A stretch of 64,000 bases of DNA from Variovorax sp. PBS-H4 (GCF_901827205.1 NZ_LR594675.1:5884001-5948000), one strand, 5' to 3'. Counted from the first letter of the stretch, positions 51,117 to 60,334 are shown. Notes: generated by a model from the letters alone, not told the origin. A program made the numbers and translations.

Positions 51117-52313
51117 TCAGTCGCCCGCGACGATGCCTTGCTGCTTGAGCCCCGCGATGTCGGCCTCGCTGTACCCGACCTCGCGCAGCAGCGCATCCGT
51201 ATGCTCGCCAAGCAGCGGCGGCTGCAGCCGGATGCCCGGCCGCTCGCCGCCCAGGGTGAAGGGCATCAGCGGCACCTTCGACTCGCTGCCGTCGTTCATG
51301 CGCACCGGCGCCAAGCCGCCGGTGGCGTTGAGGTGCGGATCGTCGAAAAGCTCGTGCGGCCTGGCGATGGGCGCGAAGGGCAGCTCGTTCTTCTCGAACA
51401 CGGCGCTGAGCTCGGCCGCGCTGTAGCCCGCGAGGTGCGAGCGCAGCAGGGGCATCATCCAGTCGCGCGCGAGCACGCGGTCGTTGTTGGTCTTCAGGCG
51501 CGGATCGGCCAGCATCTCCGCCAGGCCGAAGGCCTTGCAGAAGATGGCCCACTGCTTGTCGCTGACCGCGGCCAGGAAGATCTGTTCGCCGTCCTTCACG
51601 GTGAAGACGTCGTACACGCCCCAGGCCGAGATGCGGCTGGGCATCGGGTCGGCCGGCTTGCCGGTGGCCGCGAACTGCATCATGTGCTGTGCGACCAAAA
51701 AGATGTTGTTCTCGAACAGCGCCGACTGCACCTCGCAGCCTTCGCCGGTCTGCTCGCGCTGGCGCAACGCCGCCATGGCGCCGATCGCGCCGAACATGCC
51801 GCCCATGATGTCGTTGACGCTGGTGCCGGCGCGCAGTGGGTCGCCGATGCGGCCGGTCATGTAGGCGAGGCCGCCCATCATCTGCACCACCTCGTCGAGC
51901 GCGGTTCGGTGGTCGTAGGGGCCGGGCAGGAAGCCCTTGTGGCTCACGTAGATGAGGCGCGGGTCGCGTTTCTTCAGGCTTTCGTAGTCCAGGCCCAGCT
52001 TCTTCATCGTGCCGGGCTTGAAGTTCTCGCTCACGATGTCGGCGCTGGCGATCAGGCGCAGCGCGGCCTCGATGCCCTCGGGCTTCTTGAGGTCGAGAGC
52101 GATGCTCTTCTTGTTGCGATTGAAGGTGGGGAAGAAGCCGGCGCCGGAGCCCAGCAGGCGCCGCGTGGAGTCGCCCTCGACCGGCTCGACCTTGATGACC
52201 TCGGCGCCGAGGTCGGCCAGCATCATGCCGCAGGTCGGGCCCATCACCATGTGGGTGAATTCGACGACGCGGACGCCGGCGTAGGGCAGTGGCTTTGCGG
52301 TGCTGTCACGCAT
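51117..52313 (-). CDS. CaiB/BaiF-family (class III) CoA-transferase
   Basis: A 398-residue CoA-transferase of the interlocked-dimer class III family. It has GVRVVEFTHMVMGPTCGMMLADLGAEVIKVEP (shown here only to mark the N-terminal signature, residues 13-44, with key residues Gly, Asp-Leu-Gly-Ala-Glu), SENFKPGTMKKLGL and the Asp nucleophile region LDEVVQMMGG. It overlaps the upstream HMG-CoA-lyase-like gene by eight bases. The pair could activate and cleave a branched dicarboxylic acid such as itaconate/citramalate, which is inference from pairing. Confidence 0.9.
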   Translation of the reverse strand: MRDSTAKPLPYAGVRVVEFTHMVMGPTCGMMLADLGAEVIKVEPVEGDSTRRLLGSGAGFFPTFNRNKKSIALDLKKPEGIEAALRLIASADIVSENFKPGTMKKLGLDYESLKKRDPRLIYVSHKGFLPGPYDHRTALDEVVQMMGGLAYMTGRIGDPLRAGTSVNDIMGGMFGAIGAMAALRQREQTGEGCEVQSALFENNIFLVAQHMMQFAATGKPADPMPSRISAWGVYDVFTVKDGEQIFLAAVSDKQWAIFCKAFGLAEMLADPRLKTNNDRVLARDWMMPLLRSHLAGYSAAELSAVFEKNELPFAPIARPHELFDDPHLNATGGLAPVRMNDGSESKVPLMPFTLGGERPGIRLQPPLLGEHTDALLREVGYSEADIAGLKQQGIVAGD

Positions 52314-53256
52314 GTGCGGTTCCTTGGATTCCTTGAATTCTCTGGGCAAAGCCCTTGGGCAGGCCGGCCTCGGGCGTCATGCCATAGACCGGCTCGCCCG
52401 GCAGGCCGGCGATGAGGGGCTCACGCGCCGCGATGAGTTTGCCGATGTCGATGCCGGTGGCAACGCCCATGGCCTCGAACATGAAGACCAGGTCCTCGGT
52501 CACCACGTTGCCCGAGGCACCGGGCGCGTAGGGACAGCCTCCCAGCCCGCCGAGCGAGGCATCGAAGGTGCGCACCCCCTCCTCGAAGGCTGCAAGGCAG
52601 TTGGCCAGGCCCAGCCCGCGCGTGTTGTGCATGTGGGCCGCGCCGGCCTTGTCGCCCAGTTCCGCGCGCAGGCGCCTGAAGAGGCGCCGCACCTGGGCCG
52701 GATTGGCATAGCCGACGGTGTCGGACAGCCCCGATTCGTCGGCACCCGCCGCCACGCACTGCACCGCAAGGCGGATGACCTCGTCTTCCGGCACATCGCC
52801 CTGCAGCGTGCAGCCGAAGGCGGTGGAGATGCCGGCTTCGAGCTTCACGTGGGGCGCGATCTCGCGGCGCAGTGCGGCGATGGCGCGCACCTCCTCGACC
52901 ATCTCCTCTCGCGTCTTGCGCACGTTGGCCAGTGAATGCGCAGCGCTGGCCGACACGGGCATGGTGAGCTTGTGCACGCCGGCCGCGAGCGCGGCTTCCG
53001 CGCCCTTGCGGTTGGGCACCAGCGCCATCACCGTGAGTCCGGGCAGCGTGACCGCGTGGCGCACGACGTCGGCGGCGTCGGCCATCTGCGGCAGCAGGCG
53101 CGGCGGGACGAAGGAGGCAACCTCGATCTCGCGAATGCCGGCGGCGTGGAGCGCGTCGATCCACCGCAGCTTGTCCGCGGTGGGCATCGTCGCCTTGACG
53201 GACTGCAGGCCGTCGCGCGGGCCGACCTCGCTGATCAGCACATCGGGGCTTGGCAT
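52306..53256 (-). CDS. Hydroxymethylglutaryl-CoA lyase-family protein
   Basis: A 316-residue TIM-barrel lyase of the HMG-CoA lyase family. It starts with the divalent-metal motif VLISEVGPRDGLQSV. It also has IEVASFVPPRLLPQMADA, AGADESGLSDTVGYANP, AAHMHNTRGLGLAN with the metal-binding His pair, and the Cys-containing GLGGCPYAPGASGN loop. It splits 3-hydroxyacyl-CoAs such as HMG-CoA or citramalyl-CoA. The coupled CoA-transferase gene suggests a two-step CoA-activation and cleavage route. Exact substrate undetermined. Confidence 0.92.
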   Translation of the reverse strand: MPSPDVLISEVGPRDGLQSVKATMPTADKLRWIDALHAAGIREIEVASFVPPRLLPQMADAADVVRHAVTLPGLTVMALVPNRKGAEAALAAGVHKLTMPVSASAAHSLANVRKTREEMVEEVRAIAALRREIAPHVKLEAGISTAFGCTLQGDVPEDEVIRLAVQCVAAGADESGLSDTVGYANPAQVRRLFRRLRAELGDKAGAAHMHNTRGLGLANCLAAFEEGVRTFDASLGGLGGCPYAPGASGNVVTEDLVFMFEAMGVATGIDIGKLIAAREPLIAGLPGEPVYGMTPEAGLPKGFAQRIQGIQGTAHA

Positions 53257-53357
53257 GGGGCTTTTCTCCTGGAGCAGCGTTTGCAAGTGCGCGTTTCGGG
53301 GCCTTGCTTGATGGTTCTATTTCGCGAAAGGATATCTGCTCGACGCACCGTTCAGGT

Positions 53358-54263
53358 CTAAAGGCTCCGTACAAACTCGATCATCCGCCTGCGTTCGTCC
53401 GCGTCGGGCAGCCGTCCGCGCATCGCCCCCAGGTTCTCAGCCATGTGCCCGGCATCCGAAGTCCCCGGAATAACGGCCGTGACGCGTGGGTCGCCGAGCA
53501 GGAACTTCAAGAAGAAGGCCGCCCAGCCCGTGGCAAAGCCCGCTGCCCAATCGGGCACCGGCTTGCCACGCACCGCGCGGAAAAGCCGGCCGCGCCCGAA
53601 AGGCAGGGCCGTGAGCACGCCCGCCTGCACGTCGGCCGCCAAGGGCAGGATGCGCGCCTCGGCTTCGCGGTTGTCGATCGAATAGTCGATCTGCACGAAG
53701 TCGGGCTTCTCCCGCTGCAGCACGGCCTCCAACGCGGCGTAGGCGCCACGATAGGTGGACGTGATGCCGACGTAGCGACAGACTCCCTGTGTCTTCCATG
53801 CCTTGAAGCGCGACAGCGACTGCCGCGGATCGCTCACGTTGTGAAGCTGGAGCAGGTCGATGCGCCGTGTCGCAAGCCGTCCCAGCGAGCGCTCCAGTTC
53901 CGCCGCGTCCGGCGCCTCCAGCTTGGTCGCCACGAAGACCTTGTCGCGCCAGCCGCCGGCCGCCATCACCTGGCCCAGCACCTGCTCGGCATCGCCGTAC
54001 ACCGACGAGGTGTCGATGAGCCGGCCGCCACCCTCCAGGAGAGCCCGGACCACCCGCGTCGCGGCGTCGCGTGTGCGGTCGTCGTTGCTGTCGAACACCT
54101 GCGCTGTGCCAAGACCTACCGCGGGTAGCAGCTCGCCGCTGCCTGGTATCGCGCGCTGGACGAGGGCTGCGTCCCTGTTGCCCTGCTGCGCGAGCGCCGC
54201 GCGCTGCGCAAGCACGGCCGCGGCGCTGAGCGCGGTGAAGCCGCGCCGGGTCAATCCACTCAT
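53358..54263 (-). CDS. Exported aldo/keto reductase
   Basis: A 301-residue aldo/keto reductase with a twin-arginine signal (LTRRGFTALSAAAVLAQRAALA). The barrel shows VGLGTAQVFD, the catalytic Asp/Tyr in LIDTSSVYGDAEQVLGQV, the Lys in VFVATKLEA, and RIDLLQLHNV in place of the usual His. The C-terminal nucleotide site reads VTAVIPGTSDAGHMAENLGA. Export of a folded NAD(P)H enzyme by Tat fits. It overlaps the nucleotide-carrier-like gene by four bases (ATGA). Confidence 0.88.
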   Translation of the reverse strand: MSGLTRRGFTALSAAAVLAQRAALAQQGNRDAALVQRAIPGSGELLPAVGLGTAQVFDSNDDRTRDAATRVVRALLEGGGRLIDTSSVYGDAEQVLGQVMAAGGWRDKVFVATKLEAPDAAELERSLGRLATRRIDLLQLHNVSDPRQSLSRFKAWKTQGVCRYVGITSTYRGAYAALEAVLQREKPDFVQIDYSIDNREAEARILPLAADVQAGVLTALPFGRGRLFRAVRGKPVPDWAAGFATGWAAFFLKFLLGDPRVTAVIPGTSDAGHMAENLGAMRGRLPDADERRRMIEFVRSL

Positions 54264-55549
54264 GGTGTTTCTCCTTTCTCGCGGCCGGGCAGCGCGGCAC
54301 GGCGTTCCTGCGTGCGCCCGAGCAATACCGACAACAAGACCCACGCGAGCGCGATTGGCGCCGCGCACAACGCGATCGCGCCTATCTTGAGCCCGACCGC
54401 TTGCAGGCTGTCGAAGACCCAGCCGTAGAGGGCGTCGGACCCGCGGTAGACCACCACGTCGATCATGTTCTTCGCCTTGTACTTTTCCTCGCGCCCGACC
54501 ACTGTGAAGAACACCTGACGCGCCGGATTGGCGATGGCGAAATTCGTCCACCGCTGCATGACCTGCAACACGACAACGACGGCAAGGCCCGGCATCCACG
54601 CCAGCACCAGGAACCCGACCACGTACACCGCCGGCAGCGCGCCCGCCGCCATGCCCGTGCCGAAGCGGCGCAGGAACTGCCCGGTGGCGAAGACTTGCGT
54701 CGCCAGCGTCAGCAGACCGACGATCAGGTCGATGCTGGCGAAGATGCGGGTCTGCGCGCCGCCGCCCTGCACGGTGGCGGCCACCACATTGGCCTGCACG
54801 AGATAAAGGATCGTCGCGCCAAAGGACAGCAGGCTGACCCACGCCGCCACACCGATCAGGTAGGGCGAGCGCACCAGCCCTGACAGCGCCGCGAAGGGAC
54901 TGCCCCCGACGCGCCGCTGGTCGCGCCGCTGCCCTTGGGGAGCGCCGGCGCTGCGCTCGAGGCGCGCGGAGCAGAACACCGCGAGCTCGAGGAACACGAT
55001 GGCCGCGATCAACAGGTTGTGCGGCCCCAGCGGCACCGACAGCGCGATGGTGATCACCGGCCCCAGCAGCCCGCCGGCGGTCCCGCCAGCACCGATGAAA
55101 CCGAAGAGCCGCTTGCCCTGCTCGCTCGTGAACAGGTCCGCCATGAAGGACCAGAACACCGCGACCGCGAACAGGTTGAAGACACTGACCCAGACGAAGA
55201 AGACGCGCGCCACGAAGACCGGCTCGATGCCCATTGCCATCAGGAGCCAGAAGAGCGCCAGGTTGAGCACGAAGAAGTGATAGACGATGGGGATGAAGCG
55301 TGCGCGCGGCAGCCGGGCGACCAGCGCGCCGAAAATCGGTTGCGCCGCCAGTAGCGTCACGAAGGTGGCCGAGAACAACCATGGCAAGGCGCGGGTGCCT
55401 CCGGCGATGCCCATCTGGTCTCGCAAAGGCCGCAACACGTAGTAGCCCGCCAGCAGCGCGAAGAAGTAGCCGAAGGACCACAGCGCAGCCGCAAGCTCCT
55501 GCGGCGTCGCCGGGACCGCCCGCCGCAGCCAGCCCTGCAGCGCCGTCAT
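54260..55549 (-). CDS. NTP/NDP-carrier-like MFS membrane protein
   Basis: A 429-residue membrane protein with about 12 helices, of the group related to the ATP/ADP translocases (TlcC/NTT) of intracellular bacteria and plastids. Visible family-like segments are YFFALLAGYYVLRPLRDQMG, FWSFMADLFTSEQGKRLFGF, GAGGTAGGLLGP and NPARQVFFTVVGREEKYKAKN, VYRGSDALYGWVF. Free-living members are not known to exchange nucleotides, so the substrate is open. Four-base overlaps join it to the aldo/keto reductase gene downstream and to the decayed gene upstream. Confidence 0.8.
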   Translation of the reverse strand: MTALQGWLRRAVPATPQELAAALWSFGYFFALLAGYYVLRPLRDQMGIAGGTRALPWLFSATFVTLLAAQPIFGALVARLPRARFIPIVYHFFVLNLALFWLLMAMGIEPVFVARVFFVWVSVFNLFAVAVFWSFMADLFTSEQGKRLFGFIGAGGTAGGLLGPVITIALSVPLGPHNLLIAAIVFLELAVFCSARLERSAGAPQGQRRDQRRVGGSPFAALSGLVRSPYLIGVAAWVSLLSFGATILYLVQANVVAATVQGGGAQTRIFASIDLIVGLLTLATQVFATGQFLRRFGTGMAAGALPAVYVVGFLVLAWMPGLAVVVVLQVMQRWTNFAIANPARQVFFTVVGREEKYKAKNMIDVVVYRGSDALYGWVFDSLQAVGLKIGAIALCAAPIALAWVLLSVLLGRTQERRAALPGREKGETP

Positions 55550-55979
55550 GGCGCCAGGGATAACTTCTGCTTCAGCTCCGCCGCGCTCACAGGCTGGCCG
55601 TAGCCAGGCCCGCCGCGCTGGAAGCGCCGGGCATCGGCGAGCTTGCCGACCAACACGGGGTCGAACCCGGCGTCGCGCACCAGTCCCGCCGCCACCTGGA
55701 CCGCGTGGGTGTCATCGCCTGCGATCGGCACGGCCAGCTTCGGATCGGGGCGGTGGGCCTCGCGCGCGAAGATCACGTAGGACATGGTGTTGAACGCGCG
55801 CACCAGCCGCGCGCCGGCAAGGTACTTTTGCGAGACCACGCCCACGCCTTCCTGCTCGCCGAGCGTGCAGCAGTCTGTGCGCTTGCGCGACCCGGTTTCA
55901 GCGCAGTGGCGACGGCCCATGCACCGCCGGCCGTCAGCAGCGCGCGGCGGGCGCGATCGAGGGATTGACGGAGCTGCAT
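55546..55979 (-). pseudogene. Remnant of an exported NADPH-dependent F420-reductase-like protein
   Basis: Two pieces of one gene type lie in different frames. From the ATG at 55979, about 40 codons give a Tat-like signal peptide (ARRALLTAGGAWAVATALKP). From about 55840 down to the stop at 55546, another frame gives the C-terminal half of a coenzyme-F420-type NADP oxidoreductase (VVSQKYLAGARLVRAFNTMS, VPIAGDDTHAVQVAAGLVRD, GFDPVLVGKLADARRF). The nucleotide-binding N-terminal part of the domain is missing, as expected from an internal deletion with frameshift. Its stop still overlaps the carrier gene's start, so the intact ancestor was in that operon. Confidence 0.7.
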
Positions 55980-56104
55980 CGCAGACCTCCTGCGTTCGGG
56001 ACTGCTTGCATCATGTTCCGCCATGTGCCGGTGCGCAAGTCCGGCGCGGGCGATCAGCTTGTCGAAGACAGTCGGCTCTACGGATATTCGCTCCCCCGGC
56101 AACT

Positions 56105-57100
56105 TCAGCGCGCCGGCGCATGATCGCGCAGCGCTGCCAGCACCGCCTCGATCTGCTCCGCCAGCCCCACGGTGATGCGCAGCCACTGCGGCAGTCCATA
56201 CCCATCGAGCAGCGCCACCTCGATACCGGCGGCCAGCAGGCGCGCGTGCACGGTGCGGCCCTCGCCGACATGCACCATCAGGAAGTTGCCCGAGGAGGGG
56301 ATCGAGCCGAGCCGAAGTTGGTGCAGCCCAGCCTCGAGCCGCGCCCGTCCGGTGGTGTTGAGCTGGTAGCTGCGCGCCAGGAAGGCCTCGTCGGCCAGCG
56401 CCGCCACTGCGGCAGCCTGCGCCGGCGTGCTGACGTTGAAGCGCGGCCGCCGCGCATCCAGTCGTGCCGCCAGCGCGTGCTGCGCGACGCCGTAGCCGAT
56501 GCGCAGCCCGGCCAGGCCATAGGCCTTGGAGAAGGTGCGCGCGACGATCAGGTTCGGGAAGCGCCGCACCCAGGCGATGCTGTCGTAGCGCTGCATCGGC
56601 GCGAGGTATTCGCCGTAAGCCTCGTCGAGCAGCACCGTCACCTGCGGCGGTACCGATTCCAGGAAGGCAAGCAGTGGCCTGGCCTCGATGAAGCTGCCCG
56701 TGGGGTTGTTGGGATTGGCAACGAAGACCAGTCGCGTGTCCTCGCCGATGGCGGCGCGCATCGCATCCAGGTCATGGCCGAAGTCCCGCGCCGGCACCAC
56801 CGTGCTGCGCGCGTGGGCGTGCGCGGCTGCCTGCCCGTAGACCACGAAACCGTATCGCGAGTAGACGACATGCTCGCCCGGCTTCACGCTGATCTGGGCC
56901 GCGAGCTCCAGGATCTCGCTGGAGCCGCTGCCCAGCACCAGCCAGTCTGCCGGCACGTCCAGCCTTGTCGACAGCGCGTGCTTGAGCGCTGTGCCGTTGC
57001 TGTCGGGGTAGTTGCCTGCAGCCTGGAGCGCTGCCGCGGCGGCGCGGCGGGCGGACTCGGGCATGCCGAGCGGGTTTTCATTGGAGGCCAGGAGAATCAT
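56105..57100 (-). CDS. hisC: Histidinol-phosphate aminotransferase-like enzyme
   Basis: A 331-residue class I/II aminotransferase bound to pyridoxal phosphate. It has LASNENPLGMPESA, the cofactor-binding GSGSSEILE, NPNNPTGSF, DEAYGEYL and the Schiff-base Lys in RTFSKAYGLAGLRIGYG. It is 20-40 residues shorter at the N terminus than typical HisC; a stop lies 12 codons upstream of the ATG, so no longer form is possible. It is not in a his operon, so it may be a second HisC or an aromatic/other aminotransferase. Confidence 0.85.
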   Translation of the reverse strand: MILLASNENPLGMPESARRAAAAALQAAGNYPDSNGTALKHALSTRLDVPADWLVLGSGSSEILELAAQISVKPGEHVVYSRYGFVVYGQAAAHAHARSTVVPARDFGHDLDAMRAAIGEDTRLVFVANPNNPTGSFIEARPLLAFLESVPPQVTVLLDEAYGEYLAPMQRYDSIAWVRRFPNLIVARTFSKAYGLAGLRIGYGVAQHALAARLDARRPRFNVSTPAQAAAVAALADEAFLARSYQLNTTGRARLEAGLHQLRLGSIPSSGNFLMVHVGEGRTVHARLLAAGIEVALLDGYGLPQWLRITVGLAEQIEAVLAALRDHAPAR

Positions 57101-57234
57101 CGCGACGGCCGGCTGGTTCGGGAGTTGACTTTAGGGGCCCTTTGCAGCGTGCCCACGAGGGCCTACCCTTTGCTGGGGGCCCTTGCCAGCCTCGGCGGGG
57201 GATTACCTTCGTTTTTGTCATCGATCATTCACGC

Positions 57235-57254
57235 CTGATGCTCTTACTCATCAG
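57235..57254. promoter_or_regulatory. Inverted repeat upstream of glcB
   Basis: ctgatg (57235-57240) and catcag (57249-57254) form a six-base inverted repeat in the otherwise AT-richer leader of the malate synthase gene. It could be a regulator site; there is no further support. Confidence 0.25.
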
Positions 57255-57315
57255 CAAGGTATCGAATAAAGTCGTCGACTGCATTCTTCCGTCTTGATTC
57301 AAGGAGTAGATACCC

Positions 57316-59493
57316 ATGACCGCCCGCACGACCGTCCACGGCCTCCAGGTCGCCACAGAACTCCATCGTTTCATCGAAGACCAGGTCCTGCCGGCCACCG
57401 GCGTCGCCAGCGATGTTTTCTGGAAGGGCTTCGACGCCATCGTCAGCGATCTCGCTCCCAAGAACGTCGCGCTCCTTGCCGAACGCGACCGGCTGCAGTC
57501 GGAAATGGACGCGTGGCACCAGGCGCACCCCGGTCCGATCGGCGACATGCCGGCCTACCGTGCCTTCCTCGAAAAGATCGGCTACCTGCTGCCGCAGCCC
57601 GCGGGTGCCAAGGCCACCACCACGAATGTCGATGCCGAGCTTGCGCTGCAGGCTGGCCCCCAGTTGGTGGTGCCGATCCTCAACGCCCGCTACGCACTGA
57701 ACGCCGCCAATGCGCGCTGGGGCTCGCTCTACGATGCGCTCTACGGCACCGACGCGATCCCCGAGACGGGCGGCGCCGAAAAGGGCCAGGGCTACAACCC
57801 CGTGCGCGGCGCCAAGGTGATCTCGTTCGCGCGCGAGGTGCTGGACCAGGCCGCGCCGCTGGCCAACGGCTCGCACAAGAACGCGACCGGCTACTCGGTG
57901 AAGGACGGCCAGCTCATGGTTGCGTTGCAAAGCAGCAGCACGCCCCTGGCAGACCCTTCGCAGTTCGTCGGCTACCAGGGCGATGCGGCGGCGCCCGGCT
58001 CGGTACTGCTCAGGCACAACGGCATTCACCTCGACATCCGGATCGATCGCAACACCCCCATCGGCAAGACCGACCCGGCCGGCGTCAGCGACGTGGTGCT
58101 CGAGGCGGCGCTGTCCACCATCCTCGACCTCGAGGACTCGGTGGCGGTGGTCGATGCGCAGGACAAGGTGCTTGCCTATTCGAACTGGCTCGGCATCCTG
58201 CAGGGCACGCTGACCGAGGAAGTGCAGAAGGGCGGCAAGACCTTCACCCGCGGCCTCAACCCCGACCGCGAATACACCGGGCCCGATGGCAAGCCGGTCA
58301 GGCTGCACGGCCGCTCGCTGATGTTCGTGCGAAATGTCGGTCACCTGATGACCAATCCGGCCATCCTCTACGGCGAGGGCAAGGAGATCCCGGAGGGGAT
58401 CATGGACGCGGTGGTCACCACCACCATCGCCACGATCGACCTGAAGCGCAAGGGCAACTCGCGCACCGGCAGCGTCTATATCGTGAAGCCCAAGATGCAC
58501 GGCCCGGCCGAGGTGGCCTTCGCCAGCGAGCTGTTCGGCCGCGTCGAGCAGATGCTGGGCTTGCCGGCCAACACGGTGAAGCTGGGCATCATGGACGAGG
58601 AGCGCCGCACCAGCGTCAACCTCAAGGCCTGCATCGCAGAGGCGGCGGGCCGCGTGGCCTTCATCAACACCGGCTTCCTGGATCGCACCGGCGACGAGAT
58701 GCACACCGCCATGCGCGCCGGCCCGATGCTGCGCAAGGGCGACATGAAGACCACGCCCTGGATCCAGGCCTACGAGAAGAACAACGTGCTGGTGGGCCTC
58801 TCGTGCGGCTTGCGCGGCAAGGCCCAGATCGGCAAGGGCATGTGGGCCATGCCCGACCTGATGGCCGCAATGCTGGAGCAGAAGATCGGCCATCCGAAGG
58901 CGGGCGCCAACACCGCCTGGGTGCCCTCGCCCACGGCGGCGACGCTGCACGCCCTGCACTACCACCGCGTGAACGTGGCCGAGGTGCAGAAGGAGCTGGA
59001 GAAGATCGACGCCGACGCCGAGCGCGACAACATCCTCGCGGACCTGCTGAAAGTGCCGGTGGCGCCCGAGGCCAGGTGGACGGCTGCCGAGCGCCAGCAG
59101 GAGCTGGACAACAACGTGCAGGGCATCCTCGGCTACGTGGTGCGCTGGATCGACCAGGGCGTGGGCTGCTCCAAGGTGCCCGACATCCACAACGTGGGGC
59201 TGATGGAAGACCGCGCGACCCTGCGCATCTCGAGCCAGCACATTGCCAACTGGCTGCTCCACGGCGTGGTGACGAAGGAAGAGGTCGATGCCACCTTCCA
59301 GCGCATGGCCGCGGTCGTGGACGCCCAGAACGCCGGCGATTCGCTCTACCAAAAGATGGCGGGCAACTTCGAGACTTCGGCTGCGTACAAGGCGGCGCAA
59401 GACCTGGTGTTCAAGGGCGTGGAGCAGCCGAGCGGGTACACCGAGCCGCTGCTCCATGCCTGGCGGTTGAAGGTGAAGGCCGGGCAGGCCTGA
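57316..59493 (+). CDS. glcB: Malate synthase G
   Basis: A 725-residue enzyme that condenses glyoxylate and acetyl-CoA to malate. The length and continuous motifs identify isoform G: ARYALNAANARWGSLYDALYG (marked by residues around 120-140), TILDLEDSVAVVDA with the metal-binding Glu/Asp, RGLNPDREYTGPDG, RNVGHLMTNPAIL, MDEERRTSVNLKA and GFLDRTGDEMHT. AAGGAG lies 10 bases before the ATG. It serves growth on glycolate or other two-carbon sources. No glycolate oxidase or isocitrate lyase gene is adjacent. Confidence 0.97.
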   Translation: MTARTTVHGLQVATELHRFIEDQVLPATGVASDVFWKGFDAIVSDLAPKNVALLAERDRLQSEMDAWHQAHPGPIGDMPAYRAFLEKIGYLLPQPAGAKATTTNVDAELALQAGPQLVVPILNARYALNAANARWGSLYDALYGTDAIPETGGAEKGQGYNPVRGAKVISFAREVLDQAAPLANGSHKNATGYSVKDGQLMVALQSSSTPLADPSQFVGYQGDAAAPGSVLLRHNGIHLDIRIDRNTPIGKTDPAGVSDVVLEAALSTILDLEDSVAVVDAQDKVLAYSNWLGILQGTLTEEVQKGGKTFTRGLNPDREYTGPDGKPVRLHGRSLMFVRNVGHLMTNPAILYGEGKEIPEGIMDAVVTTTIATIDLKRKGNSRTGSVYIVKPKMHGPAEVAFASELFGRVEQMLGLPANTVKLGIMDEERRTSVNLKACIAEAAGRVAFINTGFLDRTGDEMHTAMRAGPMLRKGDMKTTPWIQAYEKNNVLVGLSCGLRGKAQIGKGMWAMPDLMAAMLEQKIGHPKAGANTAWVPSPTAATLHALHYHRVNVAEVQKELEKIDADAERDNILADLLKVPVAPEARWTAAERQQELDNNVQGILGYVVRWIDQGVGCSKVPDIHNVGLMEDRATLRISSQHIANWLLHGVVTKEEVDATFQRMAAVVDAQNAGDSLYQKMAGNFETSAAYKAAQDLVFKGVEQPSGYTEPLLHAWRLKVKAGQA

Positions 59494-59498
59494 TCGAC

Positions 59499-59909
59499 AT
59501 GCCGGCCACCAAGGAAGAAATCGCAGCATTCATTGCACGCGAGTTTCCCCAGACGAAGTGCACCGTCCTCGAAGCCGGCAATGCCGGCGCGACGGTTGCG
59601 CACGAGGTGGGCCCCGCTGAGTTGCGGCCTGGAGGCACGGTCTCCGGCCCGGTGCTCATGGCCACCGCCGACGTGGCGCTCTACGTGGCGATCCTGGGTG
59701 AGATCGGCATCGTTCCGTTGACGGTGACCACCAGCCTGAACATCAACTTTCTTCGCAAGCCGGAGGCGAGCGCGCGCGTCGTCGGCGTCTGCAAGCTCAT
59801 CAAGCTGGGGCGCTCGCTGGCGGTGGGCGAGGTCAGCCTCTATTCGGAAGGGAGAAGCGATGTGGTGGCGCACGCCGTGGGCACCTATTCGATTCCTTCG
59901 AAGCCGTGA
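59499..59909 (+). CDS. Hotdog-fold thioesterase (PaaI type)
   Basis: A 136-residue hotdog-fold protein. The PaaI-like acyl-CoA thioesterase pattern is visible as RPGGTVSGPVLMATADVALY, followed by TTSLNINFLRKPE and a strand-rich C terminus (SLAVGEVSLYSEGRSDVVAH). It probably hydrolyses an acyl-CoA; which one is unknown. It starts five bases after the malate synthase stop, so the two share a transcript. Confidence 0.85.
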   Translation: MPATKEEIAAFIAREFPQTKCTVLEAGNAGATVAHEVGPAELRPGGTVSGPVLMATADVALYVAILGEIGIVPLTVTTSLNINFLRKPEASARVVGVCKLIKLGRSLAVGEVSLYSEGRSDVVAHAVGTYSIPSKP

Positions 59910-60013
59910 TGAGCCCAGGCGCTCGGTAGCCGCGCTCGCAAGCCCCCGCACGCGGCGGGACTCTTTGGCCGCGGAGACAATCGCGCGCTTGTTCATCACT
60001 CGGGGCAACGCTC

Positions 60014-60334
60014 ATGGCCTGGATACTTCTGATCATTGCAGGCCTCCTGGAGGTCGGGTGGGCCATCGGCTTGAAGTACACCGAAGGCTTCACGCGGCTT
60101 TGGCCCAGCTTTTTCACTCTCGCTTCCATGGTCCTGAGCGTGGTGCTGCTGGGTATTGCCATGAAGTCCCTTCCCGTCGGCACCTCCTATGCTGTCTGGG
60201 TAGGCATCGGTGCGATCGGAACGGCCATCCTGGGCATCGTGCTGTTCGCAGAACCCGCAACTGCCGGGCGCATCGCCAGTCTCGCGCTTATTCTCGCGGG
60301 CATCGTCGGGCTGAAGCTGGCAACGCCGAGCTGA
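60014..60334 (+). CDS. gdx: SMR-family guanidinium/quaternary-ammonium exporter (Gdx/SugE)
   Basis: A 106-residue four-helix small multidrug resistance protein. Glu13 in GLLEVGWAIGLKYTEGFTRL is the proton- and substrate-binding residue. The sequence around it (W-A-x-G-L-K-Y-T-x-G-F-T) is the mark of the Gdx branch, which exports guanidinium. YAVWVGIGAIGTAILGIVLF supplies the dimer-forming helices. I looked for a guanidine riboswitch in the 104 bases upstream and did not see one. Confidence 0.92.
   Translation: MAWILLIIAGLLEVGWAIGLKYTEGFTRLWPSFFTLASMVLSVVLLGIAMKSLPVGTSYAVWVGIGAIGTAILGIVLFAEPATAGRIASLALILAGIVGLKLATPS

Noticed and set aside
57101..57315. Possible glycine riboswitch before glcB
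   Set aside because: The purine-rich paired aptamer core motifs are not present.
57244..59529. 761-codon open frame antisense to glcB
   Set aside because: It mirrors the malate synthase gene and lacks any recognisable domain; third-position GC explains the absence of stops.
59910..60013. Possible guanidine riboswitch before the Gdx-type exporter
   Set aside because: I looked for the paired ACGR-loop hairpins of the mini form and for the longer ykkC-type motifs and saw neither.
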